Shown: positions 13,224 through 26,107 of the stretch, piece by piece
Layout of the letters: the number at the start of each line of letters is the position of its first letter
How positions within the stretch are numbered: position 1 is the stretch's first letter
From: Unio delphinus
Lineage: Eukaryota; Mollusca; Bivalvia; Unionida; Unionidae
Direction of reading: 5' to 3'
Assembly (NCBI GenBank): GCA_029339505.1
Contig: JAQISU010000108.1
Coordinates: 17,572,001 to 17,636,000 of the forward strand
Length of the DNA: 64,000 nt
Notes under the pieces: model-generated
Told to the model about the DNA's origin: nothing
Databases searched by the model: none
The model's input: only the letters and a program-made list of their open reading frames with translations
Position numbers and translations under genes: made by a program

Positions 13224-14885
13224 AGGGACTAATCAGTTAATAGATATGGGGCAGGTGAGACTCATACATGGGACTGTTGAGTTAGTATAAAAAGGAAAGA
13301 TGAGACTGCATACATGGGACTGATGGGTTTGTATACATGAAACTGATGAAACTGTATAGATGGCAGTGATGAGACTGCATACATGGAATTGATGAGACTG
13401 TACGCATATGACTGATGAAAATGCATACATCAGACAGATGAGACTGCATACATGGGACTGATGAGTTTGTATACATGGAACTGATGAGACAGTATACATT
13501 GAATTGATGAGTATACATCGGACCAATGAGACTGCATACATGGGACATATATACATGGAAATGATGAGTTTGTGTACATGAGACCAATGAGATTGTATAC
13601 GTAGGACTGATGGGACTATATAAATTGTACAGATGAGATTGTATGCATAGAATGAGTTTGTATACGTGTGTTGATGAAGTTTATATTCATGGGACTTATG
13701 CGACTGTATACACGGGACTGTTGAATTAGTATAAATAGGAAAGATGATACTGTGTAAATTGGATTGATGAGTTTGTATACATGAAACTGGTGAGATTGTA
13801 TACATGGGACTGATCAGTTAGTATACATGGGACTGATCAGTTAGTATACATGGAGCTAATCAGTTAGTATACATGGGACTAATGGGACTGCATACAATGG
13901 CTTCATGAGTTTGTATAAATAAAACAGGAGTTTATATTTATTAGACTGATGAGATTGTATTTATGAGACAGATGAGTTAGCATACATGAAACTGATATGA
14001 CTGTATACATGAGACTGATATGACTGTGTACATGAGACTGATATGACTGTATACATGAGAATGATATGACTGTATACATGAGACTGATATGACTGTATAC
14101 ATGGGACTGATAAGACAGCATACATGGGACTGATGAGACTGCATACATGTGACTGATGAGACAGCATACGTGGGACGGATGAAACTGCATGCATGGGACT
14201 GATGAGACTGCATACATGGGACAGATGAGACTATACAGGAGACTGATATGACTGTATGCATGAGACTGACATGACTGTATACATGAGACTGATATGACTG
14301 TATACATGAGAATGATATGACTGTATACATGAGACTGATATGACTGTATACATGGGACTGATGAGACAGCATACATGGGACTGATGAGACAGCATACATG
14401 GAACTGATGAGACAGCATACATGGGACTGATGAGACTGCATACATGGGACAGATGAGACTATACATGAGACTGGTATGACTGTGTGCATGAGACTGATAT
14501 GACTGTGTACATGAGACTGATATTACTGTATACATGAGACTGATATGACTATATACATGAAACTGATATGACTGCATACATGGGACTGATGAAATAGCAT
14601 ACATGGGACTGATGAGACTGTATACATGGGACTGATGAAATAGCATACATGGGACTGATGAGACTGTATACATGGGACTCATGAGACAGCATACATAGGA
14701 CTGATGAGACAGCATACATACGACTGACGAGACTGCATACATGAGACTGATGAGACTGCATACATGGGACTGATGAAACTGTATACATGGGATTGACAAG
14801 ATTGTATACCTGGGAATGACGATATTGTATACATAGGAAGGACGAGATTGTATACTTCGGATTGAGGAGTTTGTATATATGGGAT
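13215..14885. repeat. Diverged 23-bp minisatellite block
   Basis: About 70 units of 23 bp related to the array at 1-10411 but with different fixed variants, for example GACTGATATGACTGTATACA, GACTGATGAGACAGCATACA and GACTGATGAGACTGCATACA. Divergence between units is much higher than in the left array. The long minus-strand frames here (for example 13903-14799) are read-through of the repeat. The edges are degenerate. Confidence 0.93.
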
Positions 14886-16328
14886 TGAATAGTTATATTT
14901 TTATTCTGGAATATCATGATCGTATGTTATCCAAAATTCATATTTACTGTAGTAATGCTCGAATCACAGGTTGTCACTATTTAGCAAAACCATTAGAGGT
15001 TTTTTATTTTTAGATGTTTTGTATCATTTATCAGTTCGTATGTAGATCCAATATTTCGCGCATGTTTGTAAACATTCAAGGATTTAAACATTCTATTTTA
15101 TTTATTTATTTATTTGCCTTTCGAAATCGGCTTTTGGGCGGTGCAAATTAATTAAGGTGTACTAAATACAGATTAATAACTTTAACTTTAATGAATAACT
15201 AACAAAATACAGTAAGAGATTGTCCACAAAGACTAATTGCACTATATGGAAACGCCTTTGTGCTAAATAAACAATACTAAACAATTTTGCACTTTTCGGA
15301 TAATATTTTACCATATATTTAAATATGCATTTACTGCTTGTATAAATTTAAATTGCATCTTTAAAGTACGTCAGACTATATCACACAGTGAACAATAGCT
15401 GGATGAAATTTTCAATTTCTTCAATAATTCGTAAAAAGATTTGGCAAACCCAACCTCCTTCATTTAAATTAACCAAATTATATGGTCCCCCTCCCCCCGG
15501 TTAACATCCTTGTTCAATTTCTTTATTAAACCAGCCAATCCTGATTTGTTGTTTTGTTTACATTTCCACATTTAGGATCTATTTTTGATAATTGATTACA
15601 GATTTAACTGTTTTCGCAGTTGGGGGACGGCGCTATTTTAAACAATACATGTTGATCAAGACGTTTTTCCATCCACTTCAAAAATCGGTTTTCATGTCCA
15701 GTTCTCTTCTCGATAAGATTTGGTTAGATACTAATAAATAATAAAAAAAGAACCTATTGATGAAGGCTTAAAATCACTGTAAGGGACTAATGCTTATATA
15801 CAGGTTGTATATATACATACAACGTGTTTGTTTTTAGTTTTTATGTCAATTTATCTTAGAAGTGTTGTTTTCTTTACATTTGTCTATTCATTCTTTCATC
15901 TATACGGTCATTTTTTTTTTCTTTTGTCTATTCTACCTTTTATTTATACGGTCATTATTTCTTTTGTTCACTCTTCTTTGTTTTCATCTTTGAAAAGTAA
16001 GCATTTAAAGCGACGGTTATGCTTGGTCTGACCACAATATGACCCTAATTATTTTTATTATTTGTTTTTTTGAGATGATCCCCGGTATTATTACGTAATG
16101 AATGACCCTCCTGGCATAAACCTGGTAAATGGAATGCAAGTGGATGTGTTAGACTGACCAATACGCTAGTCATAACACTCTATTTACAGTCGCGCAGACA
16201 TAACTGTGGCCAGTTTAAAAGCAATTTGTGAGAGAAGGCACTACAAGGTTTGACTGGGTGTCACCCAGACTTACAGTGTGCAAGTTCTTTATTCATATCG
16301 ACGGGCTTTGGAAGTAATCTTTGCAATC
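14886..16328. other. Unique AT-rich DNA, no gene seen
   Basis: Contains a short (TTTA)n run near 15096 and a T-rich stretch at 15830-16070 whose open frame (15828-16031) is low-complexity. No exon is supported. An AATAAA-rich but otherwise featureless interval. Confidence 0.55.
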
Positions 16329-16467
16329 ATGCAAAGAAACAGCAAAACTAATTGTGAGAACCCTGAAGATTTGGAAATGCAGGATTTCAATGCACACAAC
16401 TCCACGGACATATATGACGAGTATGTTATCATAGAACTTCCTGATGTTTTCGAGTTACCAAACACAG
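16329..16467 (+). CDS. Candidate first coding exon, TFIIIC subunit-like (weak)
   Basis: ATG at 16329 opens 46 codons of non-repetitive, acidic, normal-looking protein (begins MQRNSKTNCENPEDLEMQ) and includes DEYVIIELPDVFELPNT. It stops at a good splice donor, CACAG/GTATCG, after 16467. The phrase DEYVIIELPDV recalls the N-terminal strand of the TFIIIC small subunit (GTF3C6 / tau55 family), which begins with an acidic stretch followed by a V-x-V-E-L strand. That match is short and from memory of the family pattern, so it is only a suggestion. No following exon was found nearby, and it could instead be a chance open frame. It is unlikely to be the Rabex-5 N-terminus because no A20 zinc-finger cysteines are present. 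Confidence 0.3.
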
Positions 16468-17968
16468 GTATCGTCACTTTTGTTCCTTTTGTTAATTGAT
16501 AATATGAGGTTTGTTACTTGCTATTGCATTTTATTAGGCTGCATATCCCAATTAAAAATGTTCATGTTTCCTTGCCCATAAAATAATATGCTGATGTGTT
16601 GTTAGGAGGCGCGAATATGTAATTTTTTCCCAATTACAGTAGAAACATCTAGTTTGACCTGTGTTCATTCATCACTCTAGCTGTCAGTCAACCCCAATGC
16701 TAGTTCATTATATTACAAATTTAACGGAGTTAGGATACACAAGGTTAGTTTTGTTTTGTCTGATTGTTGCCAGTGGTCGCTATTATTGACCGACATTTTG
16801 TTTTCGGGTTACCTGCTTATATTGAATTATAGATGTTTTTGCTTATCTAAACATGTACCTTTGGTTTATGCATACACATTATGCTACTTAATGGCTCCTG
16901 AATAACATCGAGCCCCATCCCCATGGCTTTTATTTAATTTAGCCTGTCATCGAGGGACTATTTGGTCCCAATGGATTTAAATGGAGGGCTTTCATGCGTG
17001 GAAATGGACCCATCATGCTTTCATGTCCTAAACAGTTTGTCTATATCGCCGCCAGTCAGGTGTCGACCAAAGCAGAATTTAACGCCAGTCGCGATTGGTC
17101 GACAACTATTACGTCAGATCGGGGCACCTGGGTTTGGACTCCGTGGAAATTGTGCCACATCTCCACCCATGTACGACGATGTCCGAGAGAGGCAATGTGG
17201 AAAGGAAGTAAGCAAGCTGGCCACGGATATTGTGCACTCCTCAAAACGCCAGTCCGGACCTGTTTCAAATCCAGTCCGGTTTTAGTAATGGACAATTTAA
17301 AAAATGCCAATAATATGCAAGTCATCTGTGCAATTGAGTCAAATCCAATTACATAATTTTCCTCATTTAGCCAATCATTCTCGTTGTGATTGGCCTACCT
17401 GTTTCAAATTATTAATATGTCTACGCGACATTAAAAAAAAGTTTGATGACCATTAGGTTAAGTATATTTCAGTTATGAAGCTGTGTTTTCGGATGATCAA
17501 ACCACTACCACACTTGCATTTATGTACGCACATTTATGTACGTATGCGTGTACATTTATAACTACGGGGATTGCATTTTTCGGCTCTTTACAGCTTCGGT
17601 CCCTACAAATTTAATTTGATATCGTAGCTGTCACTGTAGGCCAAATCAGGAATAGGCGTATGATAATTAGGTCATTACGACTTTAATTCGAATTAACTGT
17701 CATGGTCGGTCCAGACAATCCAACAATATCGGTTGATGCAAAAGTTTGAAATTCTTTAATCGTTATCTTGCTGAAAGACATGAAAATCCAGTTTGTAGAA
17801 AGCCCGTGTTACTTATTGAAATATTCCAGAAAAGATTATTTTCGAACTCTAAACGTCAGGTAAACTGTTCTTAGTCTTTAAAAAAATATTACAATTATAT
17901 CGACCTTTTTGGCTTCTTGTTTCAATGGCACGTTCCCCTGCCCCAAAAACATTATCAACACAGGAATT
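16468..17968. other. Mostly unique DNA with one possible dispersed-repeat copy
   Basis: Between about 16975 and 17290 two overlapping frames are open (16962-17285 and 16994-17356) in DNA that is richer in GC than its surroundings. The phrases GACCCATCATGCTTTCA and AAACGCCAGTCCGGACC resemble, in the same order, phrases at 61640-61860. I take this as a degenerate dispersed element rather than a host gene. The rest (17360-17968) shows nothing recognisable. Confidence 0.35.
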
Positions 17969-18054
17969 GGTACTAGAACATGCAGTACCACTGTGTCCAG
18001 TGTACTAGAACATGCAGTACCACTGTGTCCAGTGTACTAGAACATGCAGTTAAC
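17969..18054. repeat. 33-bp tandem repeat, ~2.6 copies
   Basis: Unit containing TACTAGAACATGCAGTACC followed by ACTGTGTCCAGTG. The copies are identical until the third breaks off after ACATGCAGT. Confidence 0.93.
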
Positions 18055-18323
18055 TTTTAAAACAATTATTGCAACTTTTACGGCAAGTACTGGTTTTCAT
18101 AGGATGATCACCTGTTAAAAATATCAATATTCGTACATTGGCACGCATTATTCTTTGTTATGAAAATGTCAAGTAAACAACATAACGTCTTTGCTAAACA
18201 TTATCCAGTCTACTCAGTAATTTGCATAAAGTTTAGACGAATGTAATTGACATATTATAACGATTTCAGCTCGGTGTCCTTTAATGTTTTTTTCTATCTT
18301 ATGTTTATATGCGTTCGCATATA

Positions 18324-18325
<2 letters not shown>

Positions 18326-18380
<55 letters not shown>
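18326..18380. repeat. (GA)n microsatellite
   Basis: About 27 uninterrupted GA dinucleotides, which open the small frame 18247-18432 (RERERE) with no coding support. Confidence 0.99.
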
Positions 18381-18384
<4 letters not shown>

Positions 18385-19450
18385 CGGATTCCAACTCTTA
18401 ACATGTTTTATCCTACATCCGTAAAACTTTAAAGCTGACTACTGTGTTGTCCTCCTCTCCCGAAAATAATTTAATGGGCGCCTCTGCTTACGGCATTATG
18501 GAACCCATAATTAAACTGTAAACAAGCGTGGTTGTCGAGGCTAATTCCCTCACATACCATGCCCACGTTTATTACTGCACTTCCACTTCGCCTTTGGAGG
18601 TGCATGGTTTTTGCATATTCCAAGTTGGAGCCCAATATTAACACCTAGTTGACCAAACCACATTCCTGGCCTGAAATCGAGAAAGAACATAGAAAACAAA
18701 ATTAAGCCACACTATCCAGAGCTAAAAAAAAAAAACTTTAGAATAAGGACATAAATGTTTATAAAGTAAATATCATCCAAAACAACTAGTAGTAGGGTAC
18801 CATCCAAACAATATAAAAGTAGACTATAATCAAAACATCAAAGTACCACTCCTCTATCCCAACTAACTGCCTCTTCCTTCCTACTTTTACTCCTCTTTAG
18901 CAAGCCGAATGAGTATACAGTGCAAAAATACAAACTATCTAAAAATCAGGGTAACTTAAATAGCAATAAACAGTGCATCGAGACCGGTGCACATAAACAA
19001 GATACGGAAATAGGATAAGACCCCAAATTAGATATATAAGGACATACGACTTTCTACCGTTAATTATTTTTCATGTACTATGCGTACATGTGCATTTTTT
19101 TCCCTCGAAAGATGGAGCCAGTGATGTTGGCTTAAAGTAGCCGGTACATTTACTGTAGTAATCTCAATTCGGATTTCGCGACACGGTCAATTCGGTTGGC
19201 TTTTTTTTAAAACGGAGCTTAAAAAAAACAATTTTTCGGCCATATCGCTACAATGTCTGCAGTGTGGTAATTTATAGTGATGTCTAACAATGGATCATCA
19301 TGTCGCAGACATGTCGCTTGATGTCCCACCCAGGCACATTTACCTGACACTAGGCCAACCAGTCCCAAAACTAATCTCTTAATACTGAGCGTCTAGCGAG
19401 GCAGCTGTTAGTGCGTTTTTTTAAATAAAAAAATAAGCGTTTAGGTATAA
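18381..19450. other. Unique AT-rich DNA, no gene seen
   Basis: No exon or RNA gene supported. The stretch 19290-19450 may be the body of the tRNA-like element that follows on the minus strand (19451-19522). Confidence 0.5.
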
Positions 19451-19522
19451 TTCGGTCGGGGTTTAAACCCGCGACCTCCAACATTTGGGGCGGACGCTCT
19501 GACCACTTGGCCACATGAGCCG
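19451..19522 (-). mobile_element. tRNA-derived SINE head or tRNA pseudogene
   Basis: On the minus strand the sequence has a pol III A box (TGGCCAAGTGG) and B box (GGGTTTAAACC) spaced as in a tRNA gene. The putative acceptor ends pair poorly and no clean cloverleaf forms, so a functional tRNA is unlikely. It differs from the SINE family at 28705 and 53361. Confidence 0.6.
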
Positions 19523-20287
19523 TTCGTTCGTTTAGCAGCACTACAATCATGGTCTTTTCAAGGAGCTCGTTCTTTTACTCCATTAATGGTCCGAAACAGC
19601 TTTAATTTTTGGATGTTTATGGATGGATTGTTATTATGAAAGATGTTATTTCTCTAACTTTTGTGTTGCTGACATACACTGTCCCTAGTGTTGATTTTTG
19701 ACAGAAACTGTCCTTATTGTTGATTTTTGATAGAAACTGTATATATTGTTGGTTTCCGTTTTGACTTTCCTTAATGTGATCGTGTCTGAAATAAATTATC
19801 GAAGCTCTCTGGATTTTTGTAAACGATATGCGTATATGAAATTAAAATGATAACTTTTTTGAAAGTAATAACAAGAAAATAAAAGGTTAATATAAAAATG
19901 TCATGTAGAAGTATCAGTACATTTCAGATATGCATAAGTTTATAATTAGTTATATGACAGACTTAAAAGAAAAACTATAAAATGCAATACTAATCTTGTA
20001 AAAGATAGTTTTTGTTGATGAAAAGAGTACAATGATTTCACGACTACACATAGTGGTGTTTGCCATCAATGGGCTTTAAGAAGAGGCCATGTGTAAACTA
20101 TGTTTATGTTTCGGAATCGCAGTGTAACAACGCGGCATGATGGAGCACAGGTTCAACATATAGTTAAAGATTTCCCAAAACCATTACTTGTTAAAATGTG
20201 TTGCAAACAGTTCAGTCTGCAGATTGGTGATGCCATAAATGGAGGCAATGTTTTTACCAGGGAGCTGAGTGTCAGCAACATGGGTTG
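19523..20287. other. Unique DNA, no gene seen
   Basis: Contains a short imperfect duplication at 19675-19750 (GTTGATTTTTGACAGAAACTG and a variant). No other feature. Confidence 0.5.
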
Positions 20288-20902
20288 GATTAGACTGATT
20301 TAATGCAGGCATGTTTTTAGCGGAGTAGTCAGATTTAATGAAGACCTGTTTTTCGCTGAGTAGACTGATTTAATGAAGGTATGATTATCGCCGAGTAGAC
20401 TGATTTAATGAAGGCATGTTTTTCGTTGAGTAGATTAATTTAATGAAGGTATGATTATCGCCTGAAGGTATGATTATCGCCGAGTAGACAGATTGAATGA
20501 AGGCATGTTTTTCGTTGAGTAGACTGATTTAATGAAGGCATATTTTTCGCTGAGTAGACGGATTTAATGAAGGCATGTTTTTCGCGGAGTAGACTGGTTT
20601 AATGAAGGCATGTTTTTCGTTGAGTAGACTGATTTAATGAAGGCATGTTTTTCGCCGAGTAGATTAATTTAATGAAGGTATGATTATCGCCTGAAGGTAT
20701 GATTGTCGCCGAGTAGACTGATTTAATGAAGGCATGTTTTTCGCGGAGTAGACTGATTTAATGAAGGCATATTTTTCGCCAAGTAGATTAATTTAATGAA
20801 GGCATGCTTTTCGCTGAGTAGACTGGTTTAAGGAAGGCATGTATTTCGGAGAAGTCGGATTTAATGAAGGCATGTTTTTCGCGGACTAGACTGGTTTAAT
20901 GA
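20288..20902. repeat. 34-bp minisatellite
   Basis: About 17 units built on GAGTAGACTGATTTAATGAAGG followed by CATGTTTTTCGC or TATGATTATCGC. Some units are truncated to CTGAAGGTATGATTATCGC. Confidence 0.95.
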
Positions 20903-21747
20903 CTTACGCAATGCAAACACCTTGGTGTTCCTGGGCACCGTGTATACGGCAAGTCTCGAGTCGTCGCAACATATACTCAGGTTGACAATAGAAGCAACCG
21001 CTGGTGCCCCAATGAGGCGAAAACTGTAATGGTGGCGCTCTACAGTTTCGTACTTTGCGTAGGGTTAGAATTTTAAAGAAAAATAATTTTCTGGGATTTC
21101 TTCACAAAGAAAAATAATTTTCTGGGATTTCTTCACTGGTTATACTGGCAATATAATAAAGACTTTGTATATCTTAGGTGTTGGGAGAAGAACTTTCAAT
21201 TCCCTTTATTTTGATGTATGATTGATGGGTGTACTTTAGGTTCTAGAGTATACAGCTTGGGCTAACATAAGATGTGCTCATGTAAACAAACTGCTAGCTC
21301 CGCATGGTCATTTTCACTCCCTGGACTTCAGAGGTAAATTGTAGAAAAATGGTACGATAACTTTTTTTACTTTTCAGATATTTTGTAATTTGTTCATTGC
21401 ACTTTCAGAAGCTGCTATTGCCTACTTCAGCAAAATTCGTTTTCCCTAGTTTAATAAATGCTAAAGTTAGTGTACTTTTGATTAATTCTGGCTAATTTTT
21501 CAAGCACATGGGAGCATCCATTTTGTTATACCATGCGCTTAGATCATTTACAATTTCCACAAGTGCAGTATCCAAAGAAATATCAGCCACATTACATCAA
21601 AGTATCATTGAGATATGCCAACATTATCTCCATTGTGCATGTTACAAATGCAAACAACTTCACCTCACATACGTCACTATCTGAAAAGTTCATATTAACT
21701 GGTGAGCGCCCCCAATAAAAGAAATACACTCACAAATGATTGACCGT
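20903..21747. other. Unique DNA with a 31-bp direct repeat
   Basis: Two identical copies of a 31-bp segment (AAAGAAAAATAATTTTCTGG...) lie side by side at 21075-21105 and 21106-21136. The open frame at 21533-21718 (61 aa) has no recognisable domain. No gene is supported. Confidence 0.6.
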
Positions 21748-21812
21748 CTTCGCTAGCCAAGGTTCCGATATGATAAAACATGATTATCGTATCGGAGCCT
21801 TGGCGATCGAAG
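21748..21812. other. Strong 27-bp stem hairpin
   Basis: Left arm 21748-21774 (CTTCGCTAGCCAAGGTTCCG...) pairs with right arm 21786-21812 (ending CTTGGCGATCGAAG): 23 Watson-Crick pairs, two G-U pairs and two mismatches around an 11-base loop. The size fits a microRNA-like precursor or a very small foldback transposon. Nothing in one copy decides between them. Confidence 0.6.
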
Positions 21813-24072
21813 ATGATGAGCCGTGGTCAGTACATTCTTCAGTAAATCCTGAATTTAAAAAAAAAACTTATCCAGACTTATTTAAACCACTCTAAAAACT
21901 TCATGAATTTAGCTTTTAAAGTGTCATAAAATTGTAATCATTTATCATGATTCGATGAGATGTTTGCATAGTTAGACATTACATTGGAAAAAGCAATATG
22001 CACACGGGTTAATTTCGTCAGGGGGTTTAACCTCTTTAGTTTTCCATTGTTTATATCTAACCTATTTCTACTCCAGATTCTAATATCCAATTTGATGCCC
22101 CTTCATGATTATCTATAGTTCACTGCTAACTGACCCACATAAGGTCTGCACGAACTGGACAATTTGCTATAGTGGGTTGCAACGGAGTTACTGATCGTAG
22201 CGCCTAAAATTACATCCCTTAGCTCCAATGCGCATGCCCACAAAAAATCTCCAGTTCCGGATAGTTTACTGTTCTACACTTGATTAGCGAAACATAAAGT
22301 TAACAAAGGAAAGTCAATGAATCAATTATATGTCAGACTTATTTTGTTCATACTAGGAGAATAATTATAGACAATAAATCAGTTAATTAAATTCGGTGTC
22401 CATACTTACATTATATCAGATAATTAAATATTTCCTTTCCATACTTTAAGAATGTCAATTAATTAAATTAAATACACTGTCCATATTTATATTATGTCTG
22501 ATAATATAGATTCACTATCCATAATTTCAGACACATTTGTAGGAACGTTTCACCTTGCTTTCCGATTTGAAACATTTATTGCACTTTTTTGGCTACATAA
22601 CTTTAAAGAAAAATAATCTCAACAATTTGCATTTTTGATATGTTGATATATCCTTCTTTCTCAGTTACTTTCGCAAGGCTAATAGTTCGTTTATAACACG
22701 AGTTAAGAAAGTTATAATACGAATTCATTCCAGCAGCTGATATGTAATGCTAAATATTTTAATTCAGAAATGTTCTTTTTTTTAAATTTTAAAAATGGTA
22801 CAGTATATTGATGTATTCAGATGAATTTGACAAAGTAATAATTACATTAGCTATCGATAAAGGAGTGTAATTAATGCTGATGGAATATTGTTTCATATTT
22901 GGGTGTCAGCTAATACTGACCAGAACTAAATTCATTAGCCGCGGCCGGACATCTAAATAACATGCATGCAGTGTACGTTCACAATGCAGTTTAGTTATAC
23001 GAGTGTGTGTTGGGTCTAATCCCACTCATATACACTTGCCATAGATAGTAGCTGAAAGAATGAGTGTGCGTGGATCTATTTATTCTCCATGTAATGCTGA
23101 ATAGCCTTACATTCAGGTTGTTAGAGACTCTAATAGTTGTACGATATGACAGCTACAATTAATAAGTGTTTCCTGGACACAAAATCCTGGTGGATGTGGC
23201 TTTCTTTCCGTCCCCAAGGAGCAATTAATAAGTACGTTGTGTGTGCATAAAGCCGTGATGCATACTCAATACGAGCGCACATCACGTGAATCCAATCAAT
23301 CAATCAATCAATAAACCCTCGAAAGCCTCAAGTGATGCCAGGAATAGGGTCCTGTACAAGCAAGTTATATAAAATTTGTTTCTTTTTATTTGTTGTTTAC
23401 GCCACACCTCTTCTTTTCTGAATGTATTCATTCCTATTTATTTCAATTTTTGAAACGAAGCTTAAGGACCTAAAAGCGGTATACCAAATATATATATCTA
23501 CTACAGGAAGGTTGTAAAGTTCAGAATTTACCTTGTTTGCCCCACAGGTGCTCGACGCGAGCTTGATATGAAGAGAAAAAAAATAATCTAAAGATCATGT
23601 GATTTGCCTGCGTTTACTTCGATGCAGATTACAAGACAAATTTGCTAAATGTTCTAGCTATCCTTCATCCAATATAAGACGATACTGAATATAAGATAAA
23701 CCCAGACTAAAACATTGGCTTCATTTTTCCCTTCTCGCTTTGTGCCACACATTTCGAATTTTATCCTACCCGCAACTCAGTAGATTTTCAGGTCTGAATA
23801 ATTTAATATAGATAAAAGCATCCGATTTGTTTCACATGAAGTTGTTTGAAGAGTGATGTATTTTTAGCTCCATTTTGGGACGCTGATCTACACATTTATA
23901 AAGTTACAGATAGAATAATAATCGCGATGCATTGTGGAATGGAACTATTGTAACTTACGGTTTCATGGATATTACCGGCATTTCTAATTAACGGCATTTG
24001 GGAAACTGCTTCACTGATGCTTATATCCTTTTCTGTTTTGTTTTGAAGAGAGAATTGTTTTTTTTATTTTTT
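21813..24072. other. Unique AT-rich DNA, no gene seen
   Basis: Long AT-rich stretch with a short (AATC)4 at about 23295-23312. No exon, RNA gene or repeat family recognised on either strand. Confidence 0.5.
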
Positions 24073-24220
24073 TATTATATAGGGTTTAACGCCATTTTCA
24101 GCACAAGATAGGCTACTGGCAAGCTTTCTCACATATCCTCATTAGCCGAGTTAGAACTCGAACCCACGTACAAAGAGGTGAGATAGCAGTGATATGTAAC
24201 GGTGAGCGCTTTAGACCAAT

Positions 24221-24225
<5 letters not shown>
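24073..24225 (-). mobile_element. tRNA-derived SINE, internally deleted copy
   Basis: Read on the minus strand it carries the same family blocks as the full SINE at 28705: AAAGCGCT, CATATCACTGC, ATCTCACCTC, then a B-box-like GGGTTCGAGTTC, then GAGAAAGCTTGCCAGTAGCC and finally GGCGTTAAACCC. Part of the body is missing. Its 5' (tRNA) end abuts the (GA)n tract at 24233. Confidence 0.8.

Positions 24226-24232
<7 letters not shown>

Positions 24233-24275
<43 letters not shown>
24233..24275. repeat. (GA)n microsatellite
   Basis: About 21 GA dinucleotides directly against the 5' end of the minus-strand SINE. Confidence 0.98.
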
Positions 24276-24279
<4 letters not shown>

Positions 24280-24322
24280 AGTTGCATTTTACATATATTT
24301 ACTGCTGAAGAAATTTATGCGT

Positions 24323-24630
24323 GATTGAATTCTGCCAGGCTTAAAACGTTTATGACGCAGCGCCTCCGGTAAAACTGCATACACCTTTGTCCCGAATAGA
24401 ATAGTAAAATTGCAATCCACCTAGTGATTGAATTCAGCCATGCTTAAAACTTTTATGACGCAGCGCCTCCGGTAAAACTGCATACATCTTTGTCCCATAG
24501 AATAGTAAAATTGCAATCCACCGAGTGATTGAATCAGGCTTAAAACGTTTATGACGTTGTGTCTCCGGAAAAACTGCATATATCTTTGTCCATAATAGAA
24601 TATTAAAATTGCAATCCACCGATTAATTGA
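24323..24630. repeat. ~100-bp tandem repeat, three copies
   Basis: Three consecutive copies start at about 24323, 24426 and 24526, each with GGCTTAAAACGTTTATGACG (or one change) and GTAAAATTGCAATCCACC. Copy 3 is the most diverged. The minus-strand frames here are repeat read-through. Confidence 0.92.
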
Positions 24631-25849
24631 AGTAGACAGTCCGATGAAGGATGGCATAAAAATGGTTTCTTGATGAAAAGAACAAACAATATTATTCCAA
24701 ATCGTATGGTCTCGAGTTGTATGAAATACAAGAAGGAAACATGATGGAGGCCACGCTATTTAGAAACAAAATATAATCAGAATTACTACATGCGATTTGT
24801 TTTCGGATAAAAAATTATAACCATTGCTCAGGCTAGTGTTAACAAAATAATAATAATAAATTCATGGGACTAATTTGCCTTGTCAGTCGGTTGACAGTAT
24901 ACGCTGATATAACGTGTCAGTAATTTTGAAGAGGATATGACGCTTCTCTTGTACAATTCCCACAACCATATACGAGTTGTTTTCACGTGACGTCACAAAA
25001 CGTGTGTGCGTCCATATCCGCCATTTTGCTTCCCTATCCCCCATAACCGGCACCTATTAACATTGCTCTAACCCCATAATTACGAAGGCATCATAATCTG
25101 TTGTGCATGTCAACCGCACGAGATCAAATGCGTGACTTTTCTTTGTGTTTTCTCCAAGTAAAATATTTAAATTTCAACCATCTTTGCTATTCTTTCGTAC
25201 ACAAAAAGATCGATCAATAAAAAACGCATTAACAATTGGATACATTACCAAGTAGAAACATGTAATGATTTTCAATTGTCATGGGTTTAAGTCAATACTT
25301 TTGGTTATTGTTCAAGTTAAAAAGATAATTGTCAATATATAATTTCATATTTCTAAATCATTTCAGGAATACATCGTTTTAACATTCGACACAAAGTCAT
25401 ATTCCGTTAGACACGTGTTTCGTTTAAATACTTAAATACTCTAAAGATGACACTTCTTTGACCGGTTATCGCTTTCATTTAGTATAATACTGCGTCCACC
25501 ATTTCCACCACAAACACAATATTTGACCATACTAATTAAAATGGGTTGTCACATATTCTTTTGCACAAAGACATGTTGTCGCGAAAAGTATTTGTACACG
25601 AAAGTTCTAGCGTAAAATACATGCTGTGAAATTGTAATTCGTGACTGATATTGTATCCAGAAAATCATTATCCGGAAATACTCCTTAAAGATGACAAGCT
25701 TAGGGATATGATATATATGACTTTTTAAAAATGTCAATATTGTTTGTTTGTATAAAAAAAAATGCATTTCTCTCAGATATCAATAAACTCGATTACTGTT
25801 CAACTTTACAATTCTGTCTTTCGATACAAGCAAGAGAACTTCCAGCTTT
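24631..25849. other. Unique AT-rich DNA, no gene seen
   Basis: No supported feature. The frame at 25549-25767 lacks domains and splice borders. Confidence 0.5.
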
Positions 25850-26107
25850 TTTTTATTTTTGTGCTATAATTTCAAGTATTATCTATGTATCGTTTCGATA
25901 AAGTAAATAACCTTATCAATAGTTAAATCAGATATATTTTTATTTTTGTGCTATAATTTCAAGTATTATCTATGTATATTTTCGATAAAGTAAATATCCT
26001 TATCAATAGTTAAATCAGCTTTATTTTTATTTTTGTGCTATAATTTCAAGTATTATCTACGTATCGTTTCGATAAAGTAAATATCCTTATCAATAGTTAA
26101 ATCAGAA
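25850..26107. repeat. 87-bp tandem repeat, three copies
   Basis: GTGCTATAATTTCAAGTATT starts at 25861, 25948 and 26035, a constant 87-bp period. Copies differ by only a few bases. Confidence 0.96.

Noticed and set aside
13233..14917. Cys/His-rich minus-strand frames that look like zinc-finger or secreted repeats (SLISPMYAVSSVPCM)
   Set aside because: The same minisatellite family translated; periodicity follows 23 bp x 3, with no domain spacing.
18247..18432. Arg-Glu repeat protein
   Set aside because: It is the (GA)n microsatellite read in frame.
19451..19522. Functional tRNA gene
   Set aside because: A and B boxes are present, but the acceptor stem does not pair and no clean cloverleaf forms.
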